Assembly: GCA_043763845.1 (NCBI GenBank)
Contig: JAYULE010000029.1
Location: 1 to 19,472 of the forward strand
Source: Pseudopedobacter sp043763845
GTDB taxonomy: Bacteria > Bacteroidota > Bacteroidia > Sphingobacteriales > Sphingobacteriaceae
Reading direction: 5' to 3'
Length of the DNA: 19,472 nucleotides
Position 1 is the stretch's first letter; every line of letters begins with the position of its first letter. This document shows, piece after piece, positions 1-6,842 of the stretch. Position numbers and translations under genes: made by a program. A model generated the notes under the pieces. The model searched no databases, was not told where the DNA came from, and saw nothing but the letters and a program-made list of their open reading frames with translations.

Positions 1-179
1 ATTGTCAATTACTATCTTCGTACATATTATGCCTAAATATACATTTAATTAATTGATTATCAAAATTTTAACTCACTTTTTTAAAGTATAAAAGTAGAAA
101 TAAAGACATTTTTACTGACCAAGCTGCTGAGCAATTTGGTATTAAAGATTTAGTAGCTTTAGCAGCAGGGATTGATGGT

Positions 180-443
180 ATGGGTTTAATTGATAAACCT
201 TTTCAAATGGAAGGTGCCTCAAAGGGAACTTCTTATCTTTCTAAAAATCTCTCGAAATTATTACCACAAAAAATGGGTTTTAGACTACCTACTATTTCAA
301 GTAAATTAACGTTAAAGTTTACAAACGTTTTAGGTAGATTTATGGGTAGAAGCATACCAGTAGTAGGCTGGGGTGTTCTAACTTATGATATAGGTAAAAC
401 ATTTTATAATACTCAATCAATTTATAATAACATTACTAAATAA
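180..443 (+). CDS. STM2901-family small membrane protein, 5'-truncated
   Basis: I recognise the pattern of the STM2901 family of small enterobacterial membrane proteins: a G-A-S/T-K-G-T-S segment (residues 12-18), a P-x-R-L-P-T segment, then GRxxPVVGW followed by YD (about residues 57-70). The last part is a hydrophobic glycine-containing helix. Family-like coding continues upstream of this ATG in the same frame back to about base 105 (TDQAAEQFGIKDLVALAAG), but the frame from its upstream stop at 69-71 contains no ATG, GTG, TTG or CTG before base 180. The gene therefore seems to have lost its 5' end and may be a pseudogene or may start late at this ATG. It lies 7 bases before the DUF1493 gene on the same strand, which suggests one transcript. 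Function unknown; family call is from memory of the motif, not from a search. Confidence 0.55.
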   Translation: MGLIDKPFQMEGASKGTSYLSKNLSKLLPQKMGFRLPTISSKLTLKFTNVLGRFMGRSIPVVGWGVLTYDIGKTFYNTQSIYNNITK

Positions 444-450
444 ATATTTT

Positions 451-768
451 ATGGTAAATGAGTTCAAAGAGTTAAGTAGCTTTTTAAGTAGATTTTTGTC
501 ATATGATATTAATAAAATCACTAAAGAAAAATCCTTAGATGATTTTAAAATCTATGGAGACGACAAAAAAGAGTTTCTTGAAGCATTTTTTAAAAAGTTT
601 AAAATACAACACACTACTATCGACTACGAAAAATATTGTGAATTAGAAATATTTAATCCGTTCAATTTTTTTTTTAAAAAGGCAAAAAATCAAGAAATTA
701 AAAAAATTACTTTAAGTCACTTAATTGAAGTAATGAAAAATGAGAAATGGTTTGATCCAATAAATTAG
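451..768 (+). CDS. DUF1493 family protein (acyl-carrier-like)
   Basis: A 105-residue acidic/lysine-rich protein with the layout of DUF1493: an N-terminal helix, a GDDKKEFLEAFFKKF segment (about 36-50) resembling the acyl-carrier helix II region, a Y-C-E-L-E-I-F-N-P-F-N-F segment, and the characteristic ending TLSHLIEVMKNEKW. No D-S-L phosphopantetheine attachment motif is visible at the expected place (GDD-K instead), so it is probably not loaded with a prosthetic group. DUF1493 genes in enterobacteria occur beside STM2901-family genes, and the same order is seen here, which strengthens both calls. The biochemical role of the family is not established. The start ATG directly follows the upstream gene with a short A/T-rich gap and no clear Shine-Dalgarno sequence, as is normal for Bacteroidota. 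Confidence 0.6.
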   Translation: MVNEFKELSSFLSRFLSYDINKITKEKSLDDFKIYGDDKKEFLEAFFKKFKIQHTTIDYEKYCELEIFNPFNFFFKKAKNQEIKKITLSHLIEVMKNEKWFDPIN

Positions 769-816
769 ATAATATCCCCCCATGGCGCATAGTTTGCACC
801 ACACACCGAATTACTG

Positions 817-940
817 GCGCAAGTTTGAAACTTGTGCTTAACTGATATTTGTAAATCAAACCCCCTGTACGTAGTCTGAAGCCTTGATTGCGATGTTGGG
901 GACTACGGATTGGCAAATAAGATTTAGTCTCTGACTAAAT
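817..940. repeat. cluster of three inverted repeats, REP/MITE-like
   Basis: First arm pair: GCGCAAGTTT (817-826) and AAACTTGTGC (828-837), one G-T mismatch. Second: CGTAGTC (870-876) and GACTACG (901-907), perfect, enclosing a 24-nt loop. Third: ATTTAGTC (922-929) and GACTAAAT (933-940), perfect, 3-nt loop. Successive short palindromes in an intergenic gap fit a REP-type element or the ends of a non-autonomous mobile element. No transposase is present in the window, so mobility is an inference. Confidence 0.5.
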
Positions 941-989
941 AATTAACCAAATTACTTATTTTTGAATTATGTCCCTCGCTTTCCAAGTT

Positions 990-1025
990 TTAAGCTTTTT
1001 CAGCGTCACTTGTGAGGGTAAATAA
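990..1025. repeat. direct repeat copy 1
   Basis: A 36-nt unit beginning with TTAAGCTTTTTCAGCGTCAC and ending in GTAAATAA; it recurs 81 bases downstream with 3 differences. The bases between the two copies contain the hairpins at 1026-1044 and 1043-1060. Confidence 0.7.
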
Positions 1026-1042
1026 GCAACGTTTGTAAAGTT

Positions 1043-1060
1043 GCATAGTTAAATCTATGC
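1043..1060. repeat. hairpin between the direct repeats
   Basis: GCATAG (1043-1048) and CTATGC (1055-1060) pair perfectly across the 6-nt loop TTAAAT. It overlaps by two bases with a weaker hairpin, GCAAC (1026-1030) with GTTGC (1040-1044), so the two could be alternatives. Confidence 0.5.
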
Positions 1061-1070
1061 TCTGGTATTG

Positions 1071-1106
1071 TTAAGCTTTTTCAGCGTCACTAATGAGTGT
1101 AAATAA
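1071..1106. repeat. direct repeat copy 2
   Basis: Second copy of the 36-nt unit; the first 21 bases are identical to copy 1, with three differences in the remaining 15. The 81-base offset suggests a decayed tandem duplication or two insertions of one repeat family. Confidence 0.7.
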
Positions 1107-1154
1107 ACTAAGCTTATTAATTACATAATACTGACCACTAATCAGTAAATCAAA

Positions 1155-1424
1155 TTATTTATCTAAATAGTGCCCTTTACAGGTAAGTACTTCAATATCA
1201 TTATTGCTGTTTATAAAACAAACTAAACGGTGTTTTTCATCAATTCCTCTCGACCATAATCCCGATAGTTGATTTTTAAGAGCTTCGGGTTTACCTATCC
1301 CCTCGTGTAGAGTTCTAGCAATATCTTTTAACAATTCAAATATTTTTTTAAATTTTCTATTATCGTATATACCCCAATTTATAAATTCTTCTAATGCTTC
1401 AGGTTCAAAAATAGTTTTGCGCAT
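1155..1424 (-). CDS. yoeB: YoeB/Txe-family mRNA interferase toxin
   Basis: An 89-residue member of the RelE/ParE superfamily, Txe/YoeB branch. These toxins bind the ribosome A site and cleave mRNA during translation, halting growth until neutralised by the antitoxin. The sequence follows the YoeB pattern: an EEFINW segment near the start (E. coli has WDDYLYW), then IARTLHEGIGKPEALK (36-50), LSGLWSRGIDEKHRLV (53-68) and a C-terminal KGHY. The expected catalytic residues are present: E47, R66, H85 and Y86. Length matches E. coli YoeB (84) with a short tail. The start ATG is two bases after the antitoxin stop codon, so the pair is translated from one transcript. Family confidence is high; activity is not shown by sequence. 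Confidence 0.88.
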   Translation of the reverse strand: MRKTIFEPEALEEFINWGIYDNRKFKKIFELLKDIARTLHEGIGKPEALKNQLSGLWSRGIDEKHRLVCFINSNNDIEVLTCKGHYLDK

Positions 1425-1426
1425 AG

Positions 1427-1681
1427 TTATTGTATAGTGTCAACATACAATTTATTAAGTTCAGCTTCAGAATATGCTAAGCCTTTACCGTTTTTTAAAT
1501 TCTCTTTAGCTTTTAATAAGCGTTTAATGTAATTTTCATTTGTTTCGGGTTTATTTAATTCAAAATCATCAATTCCCGAAATATTTATAATTATTTCTCT
1601 TTCTTTTTTAAAGATAGTTTTTATTGTATTTAAAAAATTTTCGTCTAATTCAGATAAGCTTAATGTAAATGAAGTATTCAT
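1427..1681 (-). CDS. Antitoxin of the YoeB-type pair
   Basis: An 84-residue protein directly upstream of the YoeB-like toxin. The C-terminal half (ENYIKRLLKAKENLKNGKGL then YSEAELNKL) looks like the toxin-wrapping tail of YefM-class antitoxins. The N-terminal half does not show the usual YefM/Phd opening and may be a different DNA-binding or dimerisation module. A longer reading frame begins at 1723, but the ATG at 1681 is preferred: an exact TAnnTTTG match (1700-1707) lies just upstream of it and inside the longer version, and the downstream protein then begins with a regular MNTSFTLSLSEL strand. Antitoxins of this type usually repress their own promoter with the toxin as corepressor; that is inferred here. 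Confidence 0.75.
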   Translation of the reverse strand: MNTSFTLSLSELDENFLNTIKTIFKKEREIIINISGIDDFELNKPETNENYIKRLLKAKENLKNGKGLAYSEAELNKLYVDTIQ

Positions 1682-1699
1682 AATTTTGAGTTTAATACA

Positions 1700-1707
1700 C
1701 AAATATA
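1700..1707 (-). promoter_or_regulatory. -7 element of the toxin-antitoxin promoter
   Basis: On the minus strand this reads TATATTTG, an exact match to the Bacteroidota -7 consensus TAnnTTTG, 19 bases before the antitoxin ATG at 1681. No TTG is seen at the -33 position, so the promoter is only half supported. Confidence 0.4.
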
Positions 1708-1934
1708 CTATATTGTAAATCATTATAATAAAAAATATACAAGCGCTTAAAGGCTATAAGAGCAAATTAATTGTTTTTGTGTTTAAGGATTTCAAAACAA
1801 TATATTCTAATATAACCACAAAACTGTTCTTTAAACCTTAACTCAACAAAATTCCAACTTTAGATTTTATTGTATTAACTCAGCATTTAAACAGAAAAAT
1901 TAAAATTTTAAAATTTCATTACAATTACAAAACA

Positions 1935-1973
1935 CAAAAAAATCCAATACATTCTTTTTCAATGTATTGGATT
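1935..1973 (-). terminator. intrinsic terminator of the 1993-2376 gene
   Basis: AATCCAATACATT (1941-1953) and AATGTATTGGATT (1961-1973) form a perfect 13-bp stem with a 7-nt loop. Read on the minus strand, the stem is followed by a T run (the A run at 1936-1942). It begins 19 bases after the stop of the minus-strand gene. Confidence 0.85.
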
Positions 1974-1992
1974 TAAATTAAAGTTTATAAGA

Positions 1993-2376
1993 TTACTGAT
2001 TTGTAAAATAATCTTTAACGAAAGCAATTTCTTGATTATCAGTCATTTTATCGGCAGATAAAGCTTCAATTTTAATATGATCAAACTGATGGTCGGCTTT
2101 TAGCACATTTAACAACTCTAATTTAGCATTGGTAGGGCCAAACAACAACACCTCATCATAATTTAAAATGGCTTTACCTAAATCCTTATAAAAAGCTGCT
2201 TGTTCGTTTTGTTCTTTATTGTGCATTACGTGTTCGCTTCTGCCCAATACTTCTTGTTTGTCTTGATGCGTAAAATTTGATTCTAATACATCAGCATTCA
2301 TATTCTCTGATGCAAATTCTAATAAATGTGCATTTGAGTGATCCATCCAAATGCCTAATCGCTTTTTAATTGTCAT
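1993..2376 (-). CDS. Conserved Bacteroidota protein of unknown function
   Basis: A 127-residue soluble protein with no signal peptide or membrane segment. It opens with KKRLGIWMDHSNAHLLEF, a strand-turn-strand motif I associate with a family of small Bacteroidota hypothetical proteins that resemble the core of eRF1/Pelota-like or host-attachment domains. A middle part, SEHVMHNKEQNEQAAFYKDL (47-66), is charged and helical. A conserved-looking YDEVLLFGPTNAKLEL segment (73-88) follows, with the turn FGPTNAK typical of an alpha/beta domain. The gene stands alone on the minus strand between a toxin-antitoxin locus and dnaK and has its own strong terminator. Its role is not known; the fold comparison is an impression and not a result. 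Confidence 0.7.
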   Translation of the reverse strand: MTIKKRLGIWMDHSNAHLLEFASENMNADVLESNFTHQDKQEVLGRSEHVMHNKEQNEQAAFYKDLGKAILNYDEVLLFGPTNAKLELLNVLKADHQFDHIKIEALSADKMTDNQEIAFVKDYFTNQ

Positions 2377-2695
2377 ATATAATTTTAATAAAGTTAAAAA
2401 TGCTAAAATCCCAATAGTAATTTATTGGAAGTTTAACACTACTGTTTACTTAAACAATTATTGTTCCTGCTCTTGTAATTTTGAATTAAGGAGTTTGATT
2501 GAGCTAAATAATTGCCATATCCTTTTTGAGAAAGATGGATTAAAGTCTGTCAACTTGTCACCAAAAATTAACCCGTTTATGCCTTATTTATGATTACTAA
2601 TAAACATATTCTATTTTTTTGCTGACAATTATTGCTTGGCACAAGGCTTGTTAAGCAAGGTTAACGAATATAAATATTAATTAAATATATACATT
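2377..2695. other. divergent intergenic region upstream of dnaK
   Basis: A gene-free region of 319 bases separating the minus-strand unknown gene from dnaK. It holds a weak hairpin (CCAATA 2411-2416 with TATTGG 2423-2428) and the short inverted repeat TTGCTT (2632-2637) / AAGCAA (2653-2658) 38 bases before the dnaK ATG. No CIRCE operator and no clear TAnnTTTG element for dnaK were found. An 80-codon plus-strand frame at 2351-2593 lacks any protein-like character. Confidence 0.5.
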
Positions 2696-4606
2696 ATGTC
2701 AAAGATTATTGGTATCGATTTAGGAACAACCAACTCATGCGTTTCGGTAATGGAAGGTAACGAGCCTGTGGTTATTGCCAACAGCGAAGGAAAACGTACA
2801 ACCCCTTCGATTGTTGCTTTTGTTGAAGGTGGCGAACGTAAAGTTGGAGACCCCGCAAAACGCCAAGCAATTACAAACCCTACAAAAACGATTTATTCTA
2901 TTAAACGTTTTATGGGAAACAACTTTAACGAAGTTGCAAAAGAACTTACTCGTGTACCTTATAAAGTTGTAAAAGGCGATAACAACACCCCACGTGTTGA
3001 AATTGACGATAGAAAATATACCCCTCAAGAACTTTCGGCTATGATTCTTCAAAAAATGAAGAAAACTGCAGAAGATTATTTAGGACAAGAAGTTACCGAA
3101 GCCGTTATTACCGTTCCTGCTTATTTTAACGATGCGCAACGCCAAGCAACCAAAGAAGCTGGCGAAATTGCTGGTTTAAAAGTGCGTAGAATTATCAACG
3201 AACCTACCGCAGCTGCTTTAGCTTATGGCTTAGACAAAACATCGAAAGACATGAAAATTGTTGTTTTTGATTGTGGTGGTGGTACGCATGACGTTTCGGT
3301 TTTAGAACTTGGCGATGGTGTTTTTGAAGTTAAAGCTACTGATGGCGATACGCATTTAGGTGGTGATGATTTTGACCAAGTTATTATTGACTGGTTAGCT
3401 ACCGAGTTTAAAACCGAGTTTGGTATGGATTTGGTAAAAGACCCAATGGCTTTACAACGCTTAAAAGAAGCTGCCGAAAAAGCTAAAATCGAGCTTTCTA
3501 ATTCAACCTCAACCGAAATTAATTTACCATACATTACTGCCGATGCTACAGGACCAAAGCATTTGGTACGTAACTTATCTAAAGCAAAATTTGAGTCTTT
3601 AGCTGCCGATTTAATAAACCGTACTATTGCACCTTGTAAATCAGCATTAAAAAATGCTGGTTTATCAACTAGCGATATCGACGAAATTATTTTAGTAGGT
3701 GGTAGTACCCGTATACCAGCTATACAAGAAGCTGTAGAAAAATTCTTTGGCAAAGCACCATCTAAAGGTGTAAACCCCGATGAGGTAGTTGCTATTGGTG
3801 CAGCTATACAAGGTGGTGTTTTAACTGGCGAAGTTAAAGATGTATTGTTGTTAGATGTTACTCCACTTAGCTTAGGTATTGAAACTATGGGCGGTGTAAT
3901 GACAAAATTAATTGAAAGCAACACAACCATCCCAACTAAAAAATCGGAAACTTTCTCAACAGCATCTGATAGCCAACCAACTGTAGAAATACACATTTTA
4001 CAAGGCGAACGCCCAATGGCAAAAGATAACCGTACTATTGGTCGTTTCCATTTAGATGGTTTGCCACCTGCGCCACGTGGTGTACCGCAAATTGAAGTTA
4101 CTTTTGATATTGATGCAAACGGTATTTTACACGTAGCTGCAAAAGATAAAGCAACTGGTAAAGAGCAAAAAATTAGAATTGAGGCTTCATCGGGTTTATC
4201 TGATGCTGATATTAAAAAAATGAAAGAAGAGGCTGAGCAAAATGCCGAATCGGATAAAGCAGCAAAAGAAGAAGCTGATAAAATTAATGGTGCCGATGCT
4301 TTGATATTCTCGACCGAGAAACAAATAAAAGAATATGGCGATAAAATACCAGCTGATAAAAAAGCACCTATCGAAGATGCCTTAACTAAATTGAGAGAAG
4401 CACATGCTAGCCGTAACTTTGCCGATATTGATGCCGCATCCGAAACTTTAAACGCCGCTTGGGCTGTAGCATCGGAAGAGATGTACAAAGCAGGTGGTGA
4501 TGCACAAGGTGAAAATGCTGGAGATACGGGTCAACAAGCTACTAACAGTGCAGATAGCGTTACCGATGTTGAGTTTGAAGAAGTGAAAGAAGAAGAGAAA
4601 AAATAG
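2696..4606 (+). CDS. dnaK: Molecular chaperone DnaK (Hsp70)
   Basis: A full-length 636-residue Hsp70. It binds hydrophobic stretches of unfolded client proteins in the cytoplasm, cycling between ATP and ADP states with DnaJ and GrpE. The nucleotide-binding domain carries the phosphate-1 motif IDLGTTNS (7-14), the phosphate-2 motif FDCGGGTHDVSVLEL (191-205) and the adenosine motif ILVGGSTRIP. The substrate domain contains LLLDVTPLSLGIET and the region after it, followed by a helical lid and an acidic glycine/asparagine tail ending EFEEVKEEEKK. The usual DLGGGTFD is DCGGGTHD (C193, H198), a variant I regard as typical of some Bacteroidota. The phosphorylatable threonine of that loop is kept (T197). 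No dnaJ or grpE is adjacent, so this is a single-gene unit ending at a strong terminator. Confidence 0.98.
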   Translation: MSKIIGIDLGTTNSCVSVMEGNEPVVIANSEGKRTTPSIVAFVEGGERKVGDPAKRQAITNPTKTIYSIKRFMGNNFNEVAKELTRVPYKVVKGDNNTPRVEIDDRKYTPQELSAMILQKMKKTAEDYLGQEVTEAVITVPAYFNDAQRQATKEAGEIAGLKVRRIINEPTAAALAYGLDKTSKDMKIVVFDCGGGTHDVSVLELGDGVFEVKATDGDTHLGGDDFDQVIIDWLATEFKTEFGMDLVKDPMALQRLKEAAEKAKIELSNSTSTEINLPYITADATGPKHLVRNLSKAKFESLAADLINRTIAPCKSALKNAGLSTSDIDEIILVGGSTRIPAIQEAVEKFFGKAPSKGVNPDEVVAIGAAIQGGVLTGEVKDVLLLDVTPLSLGIETMGGVMTKLIESNTTIPTKKSETFSTASDSQPTVEIHILQGERPMAKDNRTIGRFHLDGLPPAPRGVPQIEVTFDIDANGILHVAAKDKATGKEQKIRIEASSGLSDADIKKMKEEAEQNAESDKAAKEEADKINGADALIFSTEKQIKEYGDKIPADKKAPIEDALTKLREAHASRNFADIDAASETLNAAWAVASEEMYKAGGDAQGENAGDTGQQATNSADSVTDVEFEEVKEEEKK

Positions 4607-4631
4607 TAGAATTTATAATGAAAATAAAAAG

Positions 4632-4663
4632 TCTGGCTGGTAATACTAGCCAGATTTTTTTTT
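4632..4663 (+). terminator. intrinsic terminator of dnaK
   Basis: TCTGGCT (4632-4638) pairs with AGCCAGA (4648-4654), extended by a G-T and a G-C pair around a TAATA loop, and is followed by a run of nine T. It lies 26 bases past the dnaK stop. Confidence 0.9.
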
Positions 4664-4849
4664 GTTGCTTTTTAAGCCAATCGTTTAAAACCATAGAACA
4701 CATATTGAAACACAGTTATTTATAAAATGACTTAAAGTACTTTACTTTCAGCCTTAAAAGAATAATATTTTAGATTAATACTTAAACTAACAATTACGTT
4801 AACTCAAAATTATAGGATAAAATTTTTAGTTTTACAGATATTTTAAAAA

Positions 4850-5611
4850 GTGAACAATAATAAAAAAATATATTTTGCCTCCGATTTTCATCTTGGTGCA
4901 CCATCTTACGATTTAAGTAGAGAGCGAGAACGAAGAATTATAGCTTGGTTAGATTTTATAAAACACGATGCCCTAGAAGTGTTTTTAATGGGCGATGTTT
5001 TTGATTTTTGGTTTGAGTACGCAACCGTTATACCTAAGGGATATATTAGATTTTTAGGAAAACTAGCCGAACTTAATGATGCTGGAATAAAACTCTACTT
5101 TTTTAAAGGCAACCACGATATGTGGGTTTTTAACTATTTCGAAAAAGAATTTAATCTTAATGTTATATCAAACGAATTAGAAATTGAACGTAACGGCAAA
5201 AAGTTTTTTTTACACCATGGCGATGGAATTGGTAAAGGTGATAAAGGTTATAAATTATTAAAAAAAATATTTAGAAGTAAATTTTGCCAATTTCTTTTTG
5301 CTTGGGCACACCCAAATTTGGGTGTTGGTTTAGCTAATTATTGGAGCAGTAAAAGTAAATTAGCTAAACGAAACGAAAGAAAATTTGAAGCCATAGAACT
5401 AAATTGGATTACAAATTTGCGAGAAACTTTAAGTAACCAAGGCAAACATTTCGATTATTTTATAATGGGGCACAGGCATTACCCAATAGATGTTAACATT
5501 GGTGAAAATGCACATTATGTAAATTTGGGCGAGTGGGTAAACTTTAATTCGTATGCTGTTTTTGATGGCCAACAACTTAAATTAGCATATTGGCCTATGT
5601 TAAATTATTAA
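4850..5611 (+). CDS. UDP-2,3-diacylglucosamine diphosphatase (LpxH-like)
   Basis: A 253-residue calcineurin-like metallophosphoesterase. LpxH removes UMP from UDP-2,3-diacylglucosamine to give lipid X, the fourth step of lipid A synthesis, at the inner face of the cytoplasmic membrane. All five metal motifs are seen: SDFHLG (D12, H14), GDVFDFW (D49), GNHD (N88, H89), LHHGDG (H122/H123) and GHRH (H208, H210). The SDFHLG and GDVFDFWFEY forms are characteristic of the LpxH branch in Bacteroidota. The start is a GTG at 4850; an in-frame TAA at 4844-4846 excludes an earlier start. Its stop overlaps the stop of the convergent membrane gene by four bases. It is not clustered with other lipid A genes. 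A different metallophosphoesterase specificity cannot be ruled out. Confidence 0.85.
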   Translation: MNNNKKIYFASDFHLGAPSYDLSRERERRIIAWLDFIKHDALEVFLMGDVFDFWFEYATVIPKGYIRFLGKLAELNDAGIKLYFFKGNHDMWVFNYFEKEFNLNVISNELEIERNGKKFFLHHGDGIGKGDKGYKLLKKIFRSKFCQFLFAWAHPNLGVGLANYWSSKSKLAKRNERKFEAIELNWITNLRETLSNQGKHFDYFIMGHRHYPIDVNIGENAHYVNLGEWVNFNSYAVFDGQQLKLAYWPMLNY

Positions 5612-6735
5612 ATTTTTATAAACACATTTTTTTTACTCATAACCCAAAGTACCCCATACCATATAAATACAAAAGTTAAAGCACCAGCTAACGATGCCAA
5701 GTAAGGGTTGTTAAAATATGGTATAAAAAATGTTTGATAAAGCCACTGCTTTGCACCTATAGTTTCTCCATTTTTTTCTAACCAAGGTATATTTAACAAT
5801 TTTGCAATTATTGCCGATCCAAAAAATACCGTTATTGCATTTAGCCCAAAAACTAAAAAAAATTGAACACCTATTTTATATTTTTTTACATCTATTAGCC
5901 AATATAGAATTGAAAAACAAACTGTTGCTAAACCACTTGTAAATAAAACAAAAGAACTAGTCCATAACGATTTATTTAACGGGAAAAAGAAATTGAAACA
6001 TATACCTAAAATAATTGCTATAATACCGTGATAAATTAAGCGTAATGTACTTTCCAGACTGGCCTTTTTTTCGGCGGTAACTATACAACCTACTATCATA
6101 CCAAAAACACCACTAGCTAATGCTGGTAAAGTACTTAAAACACCTTCAGGGTCCCAAGTAACCGTTTGTTTCCAAGTGTGGTTTTGGGTAAGTATCAGCC
6201 TATCCACCCAAGCGGCTAAATTGGTTTCTTTGTCTAAATTTGATCTTCCAAAATCTGGTACAGGTACAAAAGTCATCAATAAATAGTATCCAATAATTAG
6301 CAACCAAAAAATAAAATATTGGGTTTGCCTAGTGGTTTTTAGAAATAAAATAGCGCAAACTATGTAAACCACACCAATACGCTGTAAAACGCCAGGTATC
6401 CGCACATGGGCAAAATCAAAGTAAGGGAAAAGATTTAGAAACAAGCCTAAACCAATAATTATGAAACCACGTTTTAATATCTTATTTATAAGCTGTTTGG
6501 GTGGGATTGTATGTTTTAAATTGTTTAAGGCACAAACGATAGCCACTCCTACAATAAATAAAAAAAATGGAAAAATAAGATCGGTTGGGGTACAACCATT
6601 CCAGTCCGAATGTTTTAGCGGCCAATAAATACTGCTCCAGCTGCCAGGATTATTTACCAGTATCATGGCTGCTACGGTTATTCCTCTAAAAACATCTAGT
6701 GATATTACTCTTGTTAGTATTAAATTATTTTTCAT
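5608..6735 (-). CDS. Heparan-alpha-glucosaminide N-acetyltransferase-like membrane protein (DUF5009/NagX type)
   Basis: A 375-residue polytopic protein with about ten membrane helices. It starts with RVISLDVFRGITVAAMILVN (9-28), the opening of the DUF1624/DUF5009/HGSNAT acyltransferase group. The segment H-S-D-W-N-G-C-T-P-T-D-L-I-F-P (42-56) corresponds to the human HGSNAT region around the catalytic histidine, so H42 is the expected acyl-carrying residue. Human HGSNAT moves an acetyl group from cytosolic acetyl-CoA across the lysosomal membrane to glucosamine; the bacterial homologues are thought to acetylate periplasmic amino sugars, but substrates are mostly unproven. In Bacteroidota such genes often accompany glycan utilisation genes; here it only faces the lpxH-like gene tail to tail. 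Specificity is therefore open. Confidence 0.85.
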   Translation of the reverse strand: MKNNLILTRVISLDVFRGITVAAMILVNNPGSWSSIYWPLKHSDWNGCTPTDLIFPFFLFIVGVAIVCALNNLKHTIPPKQLINKILKRGFIIIGLGLFLNLFPYFDFAHVRIPGVLQRIGVVYIVCAILFLKTTRQTQYFIFWLLIIGYYLLMTFVPVPDFGRSNLDKETNLAAWVDRLILTQNHTWKQTVTWDPEGVLSTLPALASGVFGMIVGCIVTAEKKASLESTLRLIYHGIIAIILGICFNFFFPLNKSLWTSSFVLFTSGLATVCFSILYWLIDVKKYKIGVQFFLVFGLNAITVFFGSAIIAKLLNIPWLEKNGETIGAKQWLYQTFFIPYFNNPYLASLAGALTFVFIWYGVLWVMSKKNVFIKI

Positions 6736-6842
6736 AAAGGTGTTTTCAAAAAAAATTATTCGGAGTTTTTTTTAGTAAGGTGCAACATTTTCTTTTAATC
6801 TGCATCTAACTATTATAAATTATAAACATTAAAAATAAAATT

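Larger units (their letters stand above)
769..1154. other. gene-free stretch with stacked hairpins and a direct repeat
   Basis: No credible protein gene lies here. Inverted repeats follow one another: 817-837, 870-907, 922-940, 1026-1044 and 1043-1060. Two copies of a 36-nt direct repeat start at 990 and 1071. The base composition is richer in G and C than the flanking genes between about 780 and 910. This resembles the REP/MITE-type intergenic debris of Bacteroidota genomes and not a coding remnant. A small ORF on the minus strand across 707-916 reads through these palindromes and is not considered real. Confidence 0.6.

Noticed and set aside
707..916. 69-codon minus-strand frame across the DUF1493 end and the palindromes
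   Set aside because: It reads through inverted repeats, overlaps the 3' end of a better-supported gene and has no recognisable feature. Such frames are often annotated over repeated DNA.
990..1106. CRISPR array
   Set aside because: Only two repeat copies are present, the spacing is 81 bases, the spacer holds hairpins and no cas gene is near.
2351..2593. 80-codon plus-strand frame before dnaK
   Set aside because: It overlaps the start of a real minus-strand gene, has no protein-like composition and no relation to a promoter.
3223..4488. 421-codon open frame opposite dnaK on the minus strand
   Set aside because: Long open frames opposite hsp70 genes are a known side effect of codon bias in DnaK. 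The translation is low-complexity, serine/alanine-rich and lacks any domain.
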